Below, piece after piece: positions 8,587 to 16,610 of a DNA stretch of 64,000 nucleotides. This DNA is from Moduliflexus sp964602655. Its GTDB lineage: Bacteria > Moduliflexota > Moduliflexia > Moduliflexales > Moduliflexaceae. A program made the position numbers and the translations under genes. The notes beneath the pieces were generated by a model. That model worked only from the letters and a program-made list of their open reading frames with translations, was not told where the DNA came from and ran no database searches. The stretch covers positions 48,815-112,814 of the forward strand of contig CAZRSF010000008.1 in NCBI GenBank assembly GCA_964602655.1, given 5' to 3'. How positions within the stretch are numbered: position 1 is the stretch's first letter; the number at the start of each line of letters is the position of its first letter.

Positions 8587-9207
8587 TTACACATGACTTC
8601 GCACCCTCAATCCGATCAGGAAACAGCCCGCCGCAAAAAGGATAATGCCGATGAGGTTCAGGAGAAATACCGGCGACGCAGCATACAGAACCGCTCCCAC
8701 CATAAAGAGAATTCCGCTCACTTTCGAATACACCTTCGAGCGCAAAATCGCGATCCCAAAGAGCAGAGTCCCCATTCCAATCAGGACGATAAACAGCACG
8801 TTAAAAAGCTGCGTCATCGGATGATTGATCAGGATGTCCTGTCGAAACATCTCAATCCCGCTCTCCGTTGAGGCGATGGCGGGATAGTAAAAAATTTCCA
8901 TCACAAGTTGTCCGGCTTGAAAAATATACGCCGTCGTCAGCGCAACATACCCGGCTCCTCCCAAAACGCCTGAAGACGCGTACATTTTCGAATAGGCGGC
9001 GGTAAAGCCAAACACAAACAAGATGACCGCAACCAGCGCGAAGACACAGGCCGGTATCCAGTACGGCGTCAGCACCATGCGAGCGAAATCGTTCTCCATC
9101 AACTCAACAGGAAGCAGAATGTTAAAAAGCGCCACATACACCGCAAGCAAAAGACCGCCTATCATGAGAGAAAGTCCGCCAAGATTTCGTATTGTCATTA
9201 ATTCCAT
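8587..9207 (-). CDS. Six-helix integral membrane protein (DUF4386-like)
   Basis: The 206-residue product is very hydrophobic with about six predicted transmembrane helices. They include LMIGGLLLAVYVALF, FALVAVILFVFGFTA and LLNLIGIILFAAGCFLIGL. The topology and the N-terminal RNLGGLSLMIGG segment resemble DUF4386-type membrane proteins, whose role is unknown. I chose the start at 9207 (MELMTIRN) because GGAG lies about 10 bases upstream; a frame from 9249 adds 14 residues. No catalytic motif is visible. It appears to be transcribed singly. Confidence 0.6.
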   Translation of the reverse strand: MELMTIRNLGGLSLMIGGLLLAVYVALFNILLPVELMENDFARMVLTPYWIPACVFALVAVILFVFGFTAAYSKMYASSGVLGGAGYVALTTAYIFQAGQLVMEIFYYPAIASTESGIEMFRQDILINHPMTQLFNVLFIVLIGMGTLLFGIAILRSKVYSKVSGILFMVGAVLYAASPVFLLNLIGIILFAAGCFLIGLRVRSHV

Positions 9208-9383
9208 TCTGATCACACTCCATTGCATGAATCCCTTAATTGAATACATCTAACGCCCGCGTTTCAAACGTAAGAGAGGGCGCGTCCATCTTAACGTCGT
9301 CTTACATCCACCTTTTACCCCGCCACCTCTGCGACGTCGCCTGCAAGCGCACTATTAGGGCTATTTTGTTCATCTTCGGGCAT

Positions 9384-9944
9384 TCATCTTTTTCTTTTTG
9401 CAGCGATTCCCCCAATGTTTTGATATTCTCGCACATGTTGTTTCGCCCATTGAATCAACGTCTCAATATCCTGTGGTTGCTTAAACGCATAATAGGGAAT
9501 CCAATTGAACACTCCACTTGAGGCAACAAAGAATAATCCTTCAGGAGTAGTGATAAGCTTTGTAAAGCAATCCCAAGAAAGCTCACCCTTGACCAATCCT
9601 TCCACATATATTTTTATGCACTCTGCTGATACTTCATATTGGAGAGGTTTATTTCGTTCTGCGTGTGTTAAAAATTTTCGTTTCACGACGCTTCTAAAAA
9701 AAAATCGAAGAAGAAACGTCAGATAAAATGTGAGAGAAAAGGCAATTGCAAGTTCTAATGAGAATCCGTCTTGATACATCGCAGTTCCAGTCGCGGCCAT
9801 GATAGTACAAGCGATGAGATACAACAAAAACCGATAGGGTTGTCTTAGACCTGCACGCCAATAGTATCTGTCAGCTTTCAAAGCCTCATCAAGTGTCGTG
9901 ATGTATTCAATATGAATAACTTCATTCGTTGTTGTTTCTGACAT
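9384..9944 (-). CDS. YcxB-like membrane protein
   Basis: The product has 186 residues, with two central transmembrane helices (about 40-57 and 66-85) and a soluble C-terminal half. That half reads like the YcxB domain: a beta-rich region around GELSWDCFTKLI, then FFVASSGVFNWIPYYAF. YcxB-like proteins are small membrane proteins of unknown function. It lies directly downstream of the nucleotidyltransferase fusion on the same strand, but the 22-bp gap does not prove cotranscription. Confidence 0.6.
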   Translation of the reverse strand: MSETTTNEVIHIEYITTLDEALKADRYYWRAGLRQPYRFLLYLIACTIMAATGTAMYQDGFSLELAIAFSLTFYLTFLLRFFFRSVVKRKFLTHAERNKPLQYEVSAECIKIYVEGLVKGELSWDCFTKLITTPEGLFFVASSGVFNWIPYYAFKQPQDIETLIQWAKQHVREYQNIGGIAAKRKR

Positions 9945-9966
9945 ATTCCCACCTTTCTCGTAAGTG

Positions 9967-12624
9967 CTATTTTGGTTGATATAATACTGATCGCTTCTGT
10001 CGAAGCCCTAACAATTCTTTCGCCCGTTCGATTTCCTGCTCTTTCGTGCTGATTTCTCCGTTCAATTTCGCGTCTAACACTGCGCCGAGAATCTGCTGAA
10101 ACGCCGGGCCGGGCTTTGCGCCGAGTGCCACAAGGTCTTTTCCGGTGATAAATAACTTCACGTCGCGCAATTTGGAGAGATAGAGCGAGGCCGCTTTTTT
10201 CACCGACTCCTGGCGCGTTTTCGCCATCCAAAACAGCATGGATTCCATCGGCACGTCCTTGAAAATCGCATACATATCGCTGTTGCGCAGCGTCTCCGAC
10301 TTCTCGAACAGCGGGCGTTCCATCAATTTGTAGCCCTGCCGCGCCGCCTGAACTTTGTGCAGCGCCACGCTGTTCAGTTGCAGATAGCGGCAGAATTCCT
10401 GCGCGTCCTGCGACCCCATGCGATCAATCATCCCCGCGAAATAGACGAGCCAGGCTTCTATCGGCTCGTCCCGGTACATCAATTCATACCAGGCGATGAC
10501 GGCGCGGATGTTGCGAAACAGCGTCCGAATCTCGTCAATCATCGCCAATTGCGGATGAATCGCGTCCAGCACGCCAAGTTCGTCCATCCGTTCCAAAATG
10601 GCAAGCGGATTCGGCTCATGTAAAATCAATTCCAATTCATTCAGGACGCGCGTGCCGCTTAATTTGCCGAGATAGCCGCGTTTGAGCGCATTTTTGGCAA
10701 GGCTCTGCGTCAAGGTGCCAAGATGGAAATGAAAGCGCTGCTCGAAACGGATCGCGCGGAAAATGCGCGTCGGGTCTTCGACAAAGCTGAGGCTGTGCAA
10801 CACGCGAACCGTCTTTTCTTTCAAATCCCGCTGCCCGCCGAAATAGTCGTACACCTTGCCGAGGAATTTCGGATTCAGCTTGATCGCTAAGGCGTTCATC
10901 GTAAAATCGCGGCGCATCAAGTCGAGCCGGATCGAGCCGAGCCGCACGATCGGCATGGCCGCCGGATATTCGTAATGTTCGGTGCGGGCGGTCGCCACGT
11001 CAATCTTGAAGCCATCCGGGAAGATGACGACGGCAGTGCAGAATTTGCGATGCACGCGCACACGCGCGCCAGCCCGTTTCGCAAAGATTTCGGCAAAACG
11101 AATGCCGTCGCCTTCCGCCACAATGTCAATATCCAGATTGTCTTCGGCGCGCAGCAGCAAATCCCGCACAAAGCCGCCGACGACATAGACGGCATAGCCG
11201 AGTTCGTCGCCGAGTTCGCCGAGTTCCCGCAACGTGCGCATGACAGGCTCAGGCAGGCGTTCGTCCATCAGCCGCCGCGCATTGCGGGCATGCAGATGGT
11301 CGGGATGTTGATAATACGCCTGTTCTTCAAGCTTATTCTCTTGCAGCACTTTCAAAATGTCGTTTTTGGTGATCACGCCAAGCGTCTGGCCGCGTTCATT
11401 CACGACCGGCACGATTTTCTGCGGGCGTTGAATCATCAACAATTCGATGTCCGAAAACGGCGTCTCCGGCACGATGGTTTTCATGTCGGTCAGCATGTAG
11501 TCGTCCACAGGCTCGCGGTCGAGGCCGTGATACATCGCCCGCTGCACGATCTGGCGCGTGATGTAGCCCAGCGGAACGCCCTGCGCATCGAGGACGACCA
11601 GCGTATTGACCGTATAGCCGTCCAGCAGCGATTTCGTGGTCTGAATCGTCGCGCCGGACTCGACGCATAAGACCGGCGACGACATGATTTTCGCGGCGAC
11701 ATGGGCTTCCTGGATATATTTGTAGAGCAGGCGGATCAGTTCGTCTTCGGCCTGATGCAGCGCCATCTGTTTGATGGACGCCGACGCGGCATACGGATGG
11801 CCGCCGCCGCCGAATTCCGCGGCGATCCGTCCCACATTCACCAACGCGCTCCGGCTGCGGGCGACCAAATGCACTTTGGAATCCATCCGAATCAGCGCAA
11901 ACACCACGTCGAGGTTTTCCATCTCTTTCCATTTATGCACGATATACGCGGCGTCGCCGATATAGCGGTTGGAGGAGGCTTTGGCAATCGCAATCGGCGT
12001 TCCTTCGATCACGATCTCTTTTTTCGAGAGCATCAGGTCGTTCAGCAAGCGGACTTGCACGGGGGTCATCTGACGATTGATGAACTCCGCCACCATGCTG
12101 AGATTCGCGCCTTGCGTGAACAAATACGCGGCAGCGAGAAAATCCGCTTCGCGCGTGGAGGTGAACGTCAGCGAGCCGGTGTCTTCGTAAATGCCGAGCG
12201 CCAACACGGTCGCTTCCATCGGCGTGAGCGGAATCTGCTGCTGCTGAAGCAAGCGGATCAGAATCGTGGTGGTCGCGCCGACATCTTCCACAATATCCAA
12301 TTCCGCCTCGAAATCTTTGGCGGTGTTCGGGTGGTGGTCGTACAGATGAATCTTGACGTAGGGTTTGTGAATGATCTTGGCGAATTCGCCGATGCGCTCA
12401 ATCTGCTTGGTATCCACGATAATCAGGCGCGTCACCTGGCGCAGATCAATCGTTTTGATGCTATCGTATTCGAAAGGAAAATCCACGCGCTGCAAGAAGT
12501 CCCGCACGTTTTTTTCCTGCGCGCCGGGAAAGACGAGTTTGGCGTCAGGATAGAGCTTCTTCGCGGCAACCATTGACGCGAGACAATCGAAATCCGCGTT
12601 CAGATGTGTGGTGATAACGTCCAT
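9967..12624 (-). CDS. DHH phosphoesterase - CBS pair - tRNA nucleotidyltransferase fusion
   Basis: This is an 885-residue multidomain RNA enzyme. Residues 1-310 form a DHH/DHHA1 phosphoesterase with THLNADFDCLASM at the start, LYDHHPN near 95 and GGGHPYAASA near 275. Two CBS modules span about 315-435. From about 480 onward is a class II nucleotidyltransferase head (VVGGFVRDLLL, then DLDIDIVAEGDG-type acidic pair as NLDIDIVAEG) followed by the helical RNA-binding region with RDFTMNALA. Such fusions are known as A-adding or CCA-adding tRNA nucleotidyltransferases in bacteria with split CCA activity. It should repair or complete tRNA 3' ends. Whether it adds CC, A or CCA cannot be told from sequence alone. 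Confidence 0.88.
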   Translation of the reverse strand: MDVITTHLNADFDCLASMVAAKKLYPDAKLVFPGAQEKNVRDFLQRVDFPFEYDSIKTIDLRQVTRLIIVDTKQIERIGEFAKIIHKPYVKIHLYDHHPNTAKDFEAELDIVEDVGATTTILIRLLQQQQIPLTPMEATVLALGIYEDTGSLTFTSTREADFLAAAYLFTQGANLSMVAEFINRQMTPVQVRLLNDLMLSKKEIVIEGTPIAIAKASSNRYIGDAAYIVHKWKEMENLDVVFALIRMDSKVHLVARSRSALVNVGRIAAEFGGGGHPYAASASIKQMALHQAEDELIRLLYKYIQEAHVAAKIMSSPVLCVESGATIQTTKSLLDGYTVNTLVVLDAQGVPLGYITRQIVQRAMYHGLDREPVDDYMLTDMKTIVPETPFSDIELLMIQRPQKIVPVVNERGQTLGVITKNDILKVLQENKLEEQAYYQHPDHLHARNARRLMDERLPEPVMRTLRELGELGDELGYAVYVVGGFVRDLLLRAEDNLDIDIVAEGDGIRFAEIFAKRAGARVRVHRKFCTAVVIFPDGFKIDVATARTEHYEYPAAMPIVRLGSIRLDLMRRDFTMNALAIKLNPKFLGKVYDYFGGQRDLKEKTVRVLHSLSFVEDPTRIFRAIRFEQRFHFHLGTLTQSLAKNALKRGYLGKLSGTRVLNELELILHEPNPLAILERMDELGVLDAIHPQLAMIDEIRTLFRNIRAVIAWYELMYRDEPIEAWLVYFAGMIDRMGSQDAQEFCRYLQLNSVALHKVQAARQGYKLMERPLFEKSETLRNSDMYAIFKDVPMESMLFWMAKTRQESVKKAASLYLSKLRDVKLFITGKDLVALGAKPGPAFQQILGAVLDAKLNGEISTKEQEIERAKELLGLRQKRSVLYQPK

Positions 12625-12633
12625 GCAGCGTGT

Positions 12634-12661
12634 GTAGGACGAAACTATAGTTTCGTCCTAC
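12634..12661. repeat. REP-A 28-bp palindrome
   Basis: A perfect 28-bp palindrome with half-site GTAGGACGAAACTA, a variant of the main family. It lies in the 40-bp gap between the DUF547 gene and the nucleotidyltransferase fusion. Confidence 0.9.
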
Positions 12662-12664
12662 AGG

Positions 12665-14536
12665 TTATTTCCCGTTCAACGTCCAATCGAATTCCAAAAA
12701 ATACAACGCCACATCGGACAGGTGTTCCTCAAGAAATGCGCCCTGCGGCGTTCCGCGCAACGCCTGCGCGATGAAATCGAGCATCGTCTGACCGCCCATC
12801 TCGAAATCTTTGCGATACCAGTAAAACACGCGCGACAGCCAGACCTCGCATTTGCCCTGATCGAGACGCATACCATTCGTCAGCAAAAACCGCCGCACGA
12901 CCATATCCACCTGCTCGTCAAGCTGCTTTGCGGTAAATGCGACGAGCGGCGGCGATGATTTGGCGGCGCAGTGCAGGCAGCAATGCAGGCGCGGGTCTGC
13001 CGGAGCCAGACAAAACGCCTTGCGCGGGTCGGCGCTGCCGAATTGCCGGACGAGCGAGTAGGGACGGCGTTGATTGTTGCGCAGAATCCCATGCTGAATG
13101 TCATCGAGGCTGAACAGATATTCGCCGACGCGGTAGGTCGTTTTGCTGAAAAAGCCTTTTTCTTCCTGAATACTCGCTTTCAGCGGATATTCCATCACGC
13201 CATCGAGCGCGAGAAAATTATAGAGGTTGAGCCAGAAGGCGATCTGTTCCTGCCGGTCAATGAAAAACGCCGGGTTCAACTGCTGCAAAAAGGCGGCGGC
13301 GGCGCGATACTGCTTGAGTTCGTTCGATTTTTTCAACTGGCTGTAATTGATCGCATTCGTCTCGGCATCGGCAAATTTTTCGACTAACAACGCGCTCGCC
13401 CGGTTGAATTCCCGCATGATATTTTCGGGCAGCGCCTCTGACACGCCAGTGCCTTGAAGATTCAGGACGTTGCGAGGCTCGGCGGTCTTTTGCGGTTCGG
13501 CGGCGGGCGCGGCGTCCTGCCAGAAGGCATAATCTTCGAATAATTGCGGCAAGCGCGTTGTCAGCGAGAGTTGTTCGATCAGGTCTTGATATTGCGCGCA
13601 GACCGGCTCCATCGCTTTCGACAGGCGCGACAGCATGACGGCTTCGGCGACATGCGTCAGCAGCGCAGACACCGTTTGCCGAATCACTTCGCAGACGCCA
13701 TCCACGAATTCGCCGAACGTGGCGTCGCCTTCGTATGTCAGATGGGCGTTCGCGTACCGAAAATCGCCGACAAACGGGTCGAGAAACGGGTACGCGTCGG
13801 CGGCTTGCGGCAGTTGCTTCTTGAACGTCGTCTGAAAGACGCCGGGCTTCAGCAAGGCGTCAGCGACCGATTCCAGCGCGGCGAGCGCGGCTTCGAATAA
13901 GCGGAACGCATGTTCCGGGGTGGCGGTCTGCGAGGCGAACGTCTGCTTGACGCCGCTGAGTTGAAAGACCGTAAAGACCGCGCCATGTTTCTGACACAGC
14001 CCCCGAATCGCTTCGACGGAGGAGGCTTCGCCGACCATCTGATTTTCCGGCGGCGCAAATAACGCGCTGGTCAACACGCCGTCGCTGAAAAAAAGCGCCG
14101 CATTTCCGGCATCCTGCTCCAATGCCGCTTCGATATAGCCGGAAAGTTCCTCTTTCTGGATCAACCCGATCACTTTCTCCAGACTGGTCAAATCGGTGGA
14201 CAACCCTTCGTATTTCGGCGTGGCGTGGAGCAGCGCGAGCAGCGACCGTACCGTCGCCGGCGGCAGTTGATGCACGCCGAGTTCGCCGTCTTTCTCGCGG
14301 GCTTTTTCCAGGACGCGCTCTTGCGCCGCGTCGCCGAGATGCCGTTCCCCTGGCCGTTCTTCGATAGTGAAAATAATCGTTCCGGCCTCGAAAAACAGCA
14401 GGCCGATATATTCCCAAAAACTCACCCGACAGTAGCCGGAGAATTGTTTTTTCCGCAGCCCTTCGATGAGCTGGTCAACATCCGTAAACGCGGTGCTGAG
14501 ATGTCCATGAACAAGCTGCCCCTGTGGAATGAGCAT
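12665..14536 (-). CDS. DUF547-domain protein with N-terminal DUF4388-like region
   Basis: This is a 623-residue cytoplasmic protein. The N-terminal ~120 residues (GHLSTAFTDVDQLIEGL...FSGYCRVSF) look like the DUF4388/PATAN-type modules found in bacterial signalling proteins. The C-terminal ~230 residues are DUF547: FWLNLYNFLALDGV, IQHGILRN, and CCLHCAAKSSPPL followed by a helical tail. DUF547 is widespread and its molecular role is not established; the conserved Cys and His suggest a papain-like fold. There is no signal peptide. It is the last gene before the DGR locus on the same strand. Confidence 0.7.
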   Translation of the reverse strand: MLIPQGQLVHGHLSTAFTDVDQLIEGLRKKQFSGYCRVSFWEYIGLLFFEAGTIIFTIEERPGERHLGDAAQERVLEKAREKDGELGVHQLPPATVRSLLALLHATPKYEGLSTDLTSLEKVIGLIQKEELSGYIEAALEQDAGNAALFFSDGVLTSALFAPPENQMVGEASSVEAIRGLCQKHGAVFTVFQLSGVKQTFASQTATPEHAFRLFEAALAALESVADALLKPGVFQTTFKKQLPQAADAYPFLDPFVGDFRYANAHLTYEGDATFGEFVDGVCEVIRQTVSALLTHVAEAVMLSRLSKAMEPVCAQYQDLIEQLSLTTRLPQLFEDYAFWQDAAPAAEPQKTAEPRNVLNLQGTGVSEALPENIMREFNRASALLVEKFADAETNAINYSQLKKSNELKQYRAAAAFLQQLNPAFFIDRQEQIAFWLNLYNFLALDGVMEYPLKASIQEEKGFFSKTTYRVGEYLFSLDDIQHGILRNNQRRPYSLVRQFGSADPRKAFCLAPADPRLHCCLHCAAKSSPPLVAFTAKQLDEQVDMVVRRFLLTNGMRLDQGKCEVWLSRVFYWYRKDFEMGGQTMLDFIAQALRGTPQGAFLEEHLSDVALYFLEFDWTLNGK

Positions 14537-14631
14537 ATTGTCTCCCTATGATGTCGAACGAAATGCGATGTCATGAAATGCGGAAGGCAGAAAACAAACC
14601 GATAACATGTTTTTTCACGTCGGGAGCGATC

Positions 14632-14637
14632 TGTCAA
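14632..14637 (-). promoter_or_regulatory. -35-like element (AAAAAATCATTGACA) upstream of the DUF547 gene
   Basis: TTGACA on the minus strand after an A-tract, about 96 bp upstream of the DUF547 start. It matches the recurring pattern in this window; the -10 element is not evident. Confidence 0.35.
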
Positions 14638-14664
14638 TGATTTTTTGCGGAAACTCGCGCTTTC

Positions 14665-14692
14665 GTATGTCGAAACTTCAGTTTCGACGTAC
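14665..14692. repeat. REP-A 28-bp palindrome
   Basis: Half-site GTATGTCGAAACTT, near-perfect dyad. Together with the next copy it bounds the downstream end of the DGR template region. Confidence 0.9.
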
Positions 14693-14716
14693 AAAAAAAT
14701 TTTCCACCCGCTTCGC

Positions 14717-14744
14717 GTAGGTCGAAACTATAGTTTCGACCTAC
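14717..14744. repeat. REP-A 28-bp palindrome
   Basis: A perfect dyad with half-site GTAGGTCGAAACTA, 155 bp downstream of the template repeat in the direction of DGR transcription. If transcribed it would form a stable hairpin. Confidence 0.9.
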
Positions 14745-14898
14745 GAAAAAACGCAGGCGAGTCTTCGGCTGACGCCTACCAACCCGCCTGCGGTCGTTGT
14801 ATATTCGGATGGCGTCGCCGCCATCGCCGGAACAGGTCTGGACTCCTCTCCTGTACGCTCGACGACATCCCTGCCGCCGATTCTGACGCGGAAGAGTA

Positions 14899-15012
14899 CT
14901 CGAAACCACCACACGAAACCCGATGTTGTTGTTCTGATTATCAGGTTCGTTCCTGTTGCGGTTCGAACTGCGCACGTTGTTCGGTTGATTGTTCCACGAC
15001 CCGCCGCGCAGA
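14899..15012 (-). ncRNA. DGR template repeat (TR)
   Basis: This 114-bp segment matches the 3' end of the target gene (16621-16734) with no gaps. The 20 mismatches all fall on adenines of the TR sense (minus) strand; none falls on G, C or T. The TR holds 32 adenines, many in AAC/AAT codons, so its conceptual translation is Asn-rich (WNNQPNNVRSSNRNRNEP). TR RNA is copied by the DGR reverse transcriptase with random replacement of adenines, and the cDNA replaces the variable region. The TR begins 19 bp after the reverse-transcriptase stop. The segment is not considered a protein gene, although a frame crosses it. Confidence 0.95.
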
Positions 15013-15031
15013 TGAAATGCCTGCCCCGTCT

Positions 15032-16090
15032 TCACCCTCTCGCAAACGCGAGACGAGCGAATAGCTGTCCCCGCAGCCGCCACGTGTTGCCATGCGCTAA
15101 GTGCGCAACCCAACTCCGAAGCGACTGTGTAAGTTTCTCTTGATTGAGCCGACGCGCGGCGTAATCGGCTTGCTGCTGCCGCAAGCGTCGCCGCGCCCGA
15201 CGTAAATTTTCTGTCCGAACGCGGATGCGATCCGGCAAGACGCGAAAACCAAGCACATTCGCGCCATGCCGCGTGTCGAATAATTGACTTTTGATCGGAT
15301 GAATCATCAAACGCAACGTCGCCAAATGCGCTTCGATCTGCGTTCTGGCGTCGGCTAAACGCTCGCGGTCGTCTTCGAACAGCGCGAAATCATCCACATA
15401 GCGCAGGTATTTTTTGCAAAACAGCGTCTCTTTGACAAAATGATCGAATCCGTTCAGATAGATATTGGCGAAAAACTGACTCGTCAAATTTCCAATCGGC
15501 AGACCGCGCCGCCGCTGCGACGGCGTCAGCAGATCGTCGCCGGGAAAATACGCCACCATCGGCTCTTGCGGATTGCTGCAATCAATTATCCGCTCAATCA
15601 GCCAGAGCGTGTCGCGGCATTTGATTTTCCGCCGAATCAGCGTTTTCAAAATCGCATGGTCAATGCTCGGAAAATATTTGCGAATATCGCATTGCAAGAC
15701 ATACCGGCTCGACCGGAGAAACCCTGTAAACCGGCGCAACGCGCGATGCGTCCCGAATCCGGCGCGGTTCGCATACGAATCGGGAATAAATGTCCGCTCG
15801 AACATCGGCGCAATCACGTTGCAGAGCGCGTGATGCACAACGCGATCCCGATAGGGCGCGGCGGAAATCATCCGGCGTTTCGGCTCGTAAATCTCAAACG
15901 TGCGATATTCGCCGGGAGTGTAGGTTTTCTCCTGTAATTCGCGTTCTAATCGGACAAGTTCATGTTCGCGCTCGACATTGAACCGCAGCACATTGTCATG
16001 AAATCGCTTCCCTTTTTGCGCCTGATTCGCTGCATTCAGCAGATTTTCGAAGGCCGTGATCTGCCCGAACAGGTGTCCATGCCGCTTCAT
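15032..16090 (-). CDS. Diversity-generating retroelement reverse transcriptase
   Basis: This 352-residue reverse transcriptase is of the DGR/group-II-related lineage. Motif A is QCDIRKYFPSID (catalytic D135). Motif 4 is LPIGNLTSQFFANIYL (197-212); the I/LGxxxSQ form is the diagnostic DGR variant of the usual QGxxxSP. Motif C is YLRYVDDFALF (DD at 233-234), followed by GFRV. No protease, RNase H or endonuclease domain is present, as expected for DGRs. The ATG overlaps the Avd stop by four bases (ATGA), implying translational coupling. It copies the adjacent TR RNA into mutated cDNA. Known: the DGR mechanism. Seen: all motifs plus TR/VR evidence. Confidence 0.96.
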   Translation of the reverse strand: MKRHGHLFGQITAFENLLNAANQAQKGKRFHDNVLRFNVEREHELVRLERELQEKTYTPGEYRTFEIYEPKRRMISAAPYRDRVVHHALCNVIAPMFERTFIPDSYANRAGFGTHRALRRFTGFLRSSRYVLQCDIRKYFPSIDHAILKTLIRRKIKCRDTLWLIERIIDCSNPQEPMVAYFPGDDLLTPSQRRRGLPIGNLTSQFFANIYLNGFDHFVKETLFCKKYLRYVDDFALFEDDRERLADARTQIEAHLATLRLMIHPIKSQLFDTRHGANVLGFRVLPDRIRVRTENLRRARRRLRQQQADYAARRLNQEKLTQSLRSWVAHLAHGNTWRLRGQLFARLAFARG

Positions 16091-16446
16091 GCGCCGCCTT
16101 TTCGCTGCTGCTGTTTCAGCCAGCCGCCGACATCCAGGCCGATGCCGTCAAGCTGGCGGGAGATATGCGCGTAGCGTTCGGCTTTGATCAGGCGAAAATC
16201 AAGCAGCAGGCGCGAATGGTAGCGCAGCAGATTCACGCCTGCGACCGCCCTTTCCAACAACGCCGCTTTTTCGCCCTGATACCGCGCTAAGAGCAATGTG
16301 TCCAGCATATCATACAAACCGCGAATAATGCGGTCGCCTAATAAAAATTTATGGTCGCGCGGCAAGGCGTTCAGAATCGGCACGTACCAGACAATGAAAT
16401 CGTATGTTTTCTGAATCACCGGCAGTTCTTGCGATGACTTCTGCAT
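16087..16446 (-). CDS. avd: DGR accessory variability determinant (Avd-like)
   Basis: This is a 119-residue, highly basic, all-helical protein. Its size, its four predicted helices (about 10-30, 35-58, 62-85, 88-110) and its place between the target gene and the reverse transcriptase match Avd. In known DGRs Avd is a pentameric four-helix-bundle protein that binds the reverse transcriptase and template RNA and is needed for cDNA synthesis. The DFIVWYVPILNALP and LLLARY segments resemble bacterial Avd/23S-IVP-like proteins. GGAAGGACGCT precedes the start, and the stop overlaps the reverse-transcriptase start. Confidence 0.88.
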   Translation of the reverse strand: MQKSSQELPVIQKTYDFIVWYVPILNALPRDHKFLLGDRIIRGLYDMLDTLLLARYQGEKAALLERAVAGVNLLRYHSRLLLDFRLIKAERYAHISRQLDGIGLDVGGWLKQQQRKGGA

Positions 16447-16465
16447 AGCGTCCTTCCGCCTTCGC

Positions 16466-16493
16466 GTCGGTCGAAACTACAGTTTCGACCGAC
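16466..16493. repeat. REP-A 28-bp palindrome
   Basis: Half-site GTCGGTCGAAACTA, in the gap between the DGR target and avd. Confidence 0.9.
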
Positions 16494-16501
16494 GGATTGT
16501 C

Positions 16502-16529
16502 GTACGTCGAAACTATAGTTTCGACGTAC
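16502..16529. repeat. REP-A 28-bp palindrome
   Basis: A perfect dyad with half-site GTACGTCGAAACTA. It begins about 80 bp downstream of the target-gene stop. Known DGRs need a hairpin just downstream of the variable region for efficient homing, so a recruited role is possible but untested. Confidence 0.9.
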
Positions 16530-16610
16530 AAAAAAAATTTCCGCCCGCAAAGCGGGCAAGAGAGGGTACAGCGAAAAAAGGGTACAGGGAAAAGGGAAGA
16601 GCGTCAAGGG

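Noticed and set aside
14634..15113. Asn-rich protein-coding frame across the template repeat
   Set aside because: It overlaps the reverse-transcriptase end in another frame and runs through two REP copies. The Asn codons reflect the adenine-rich TR.
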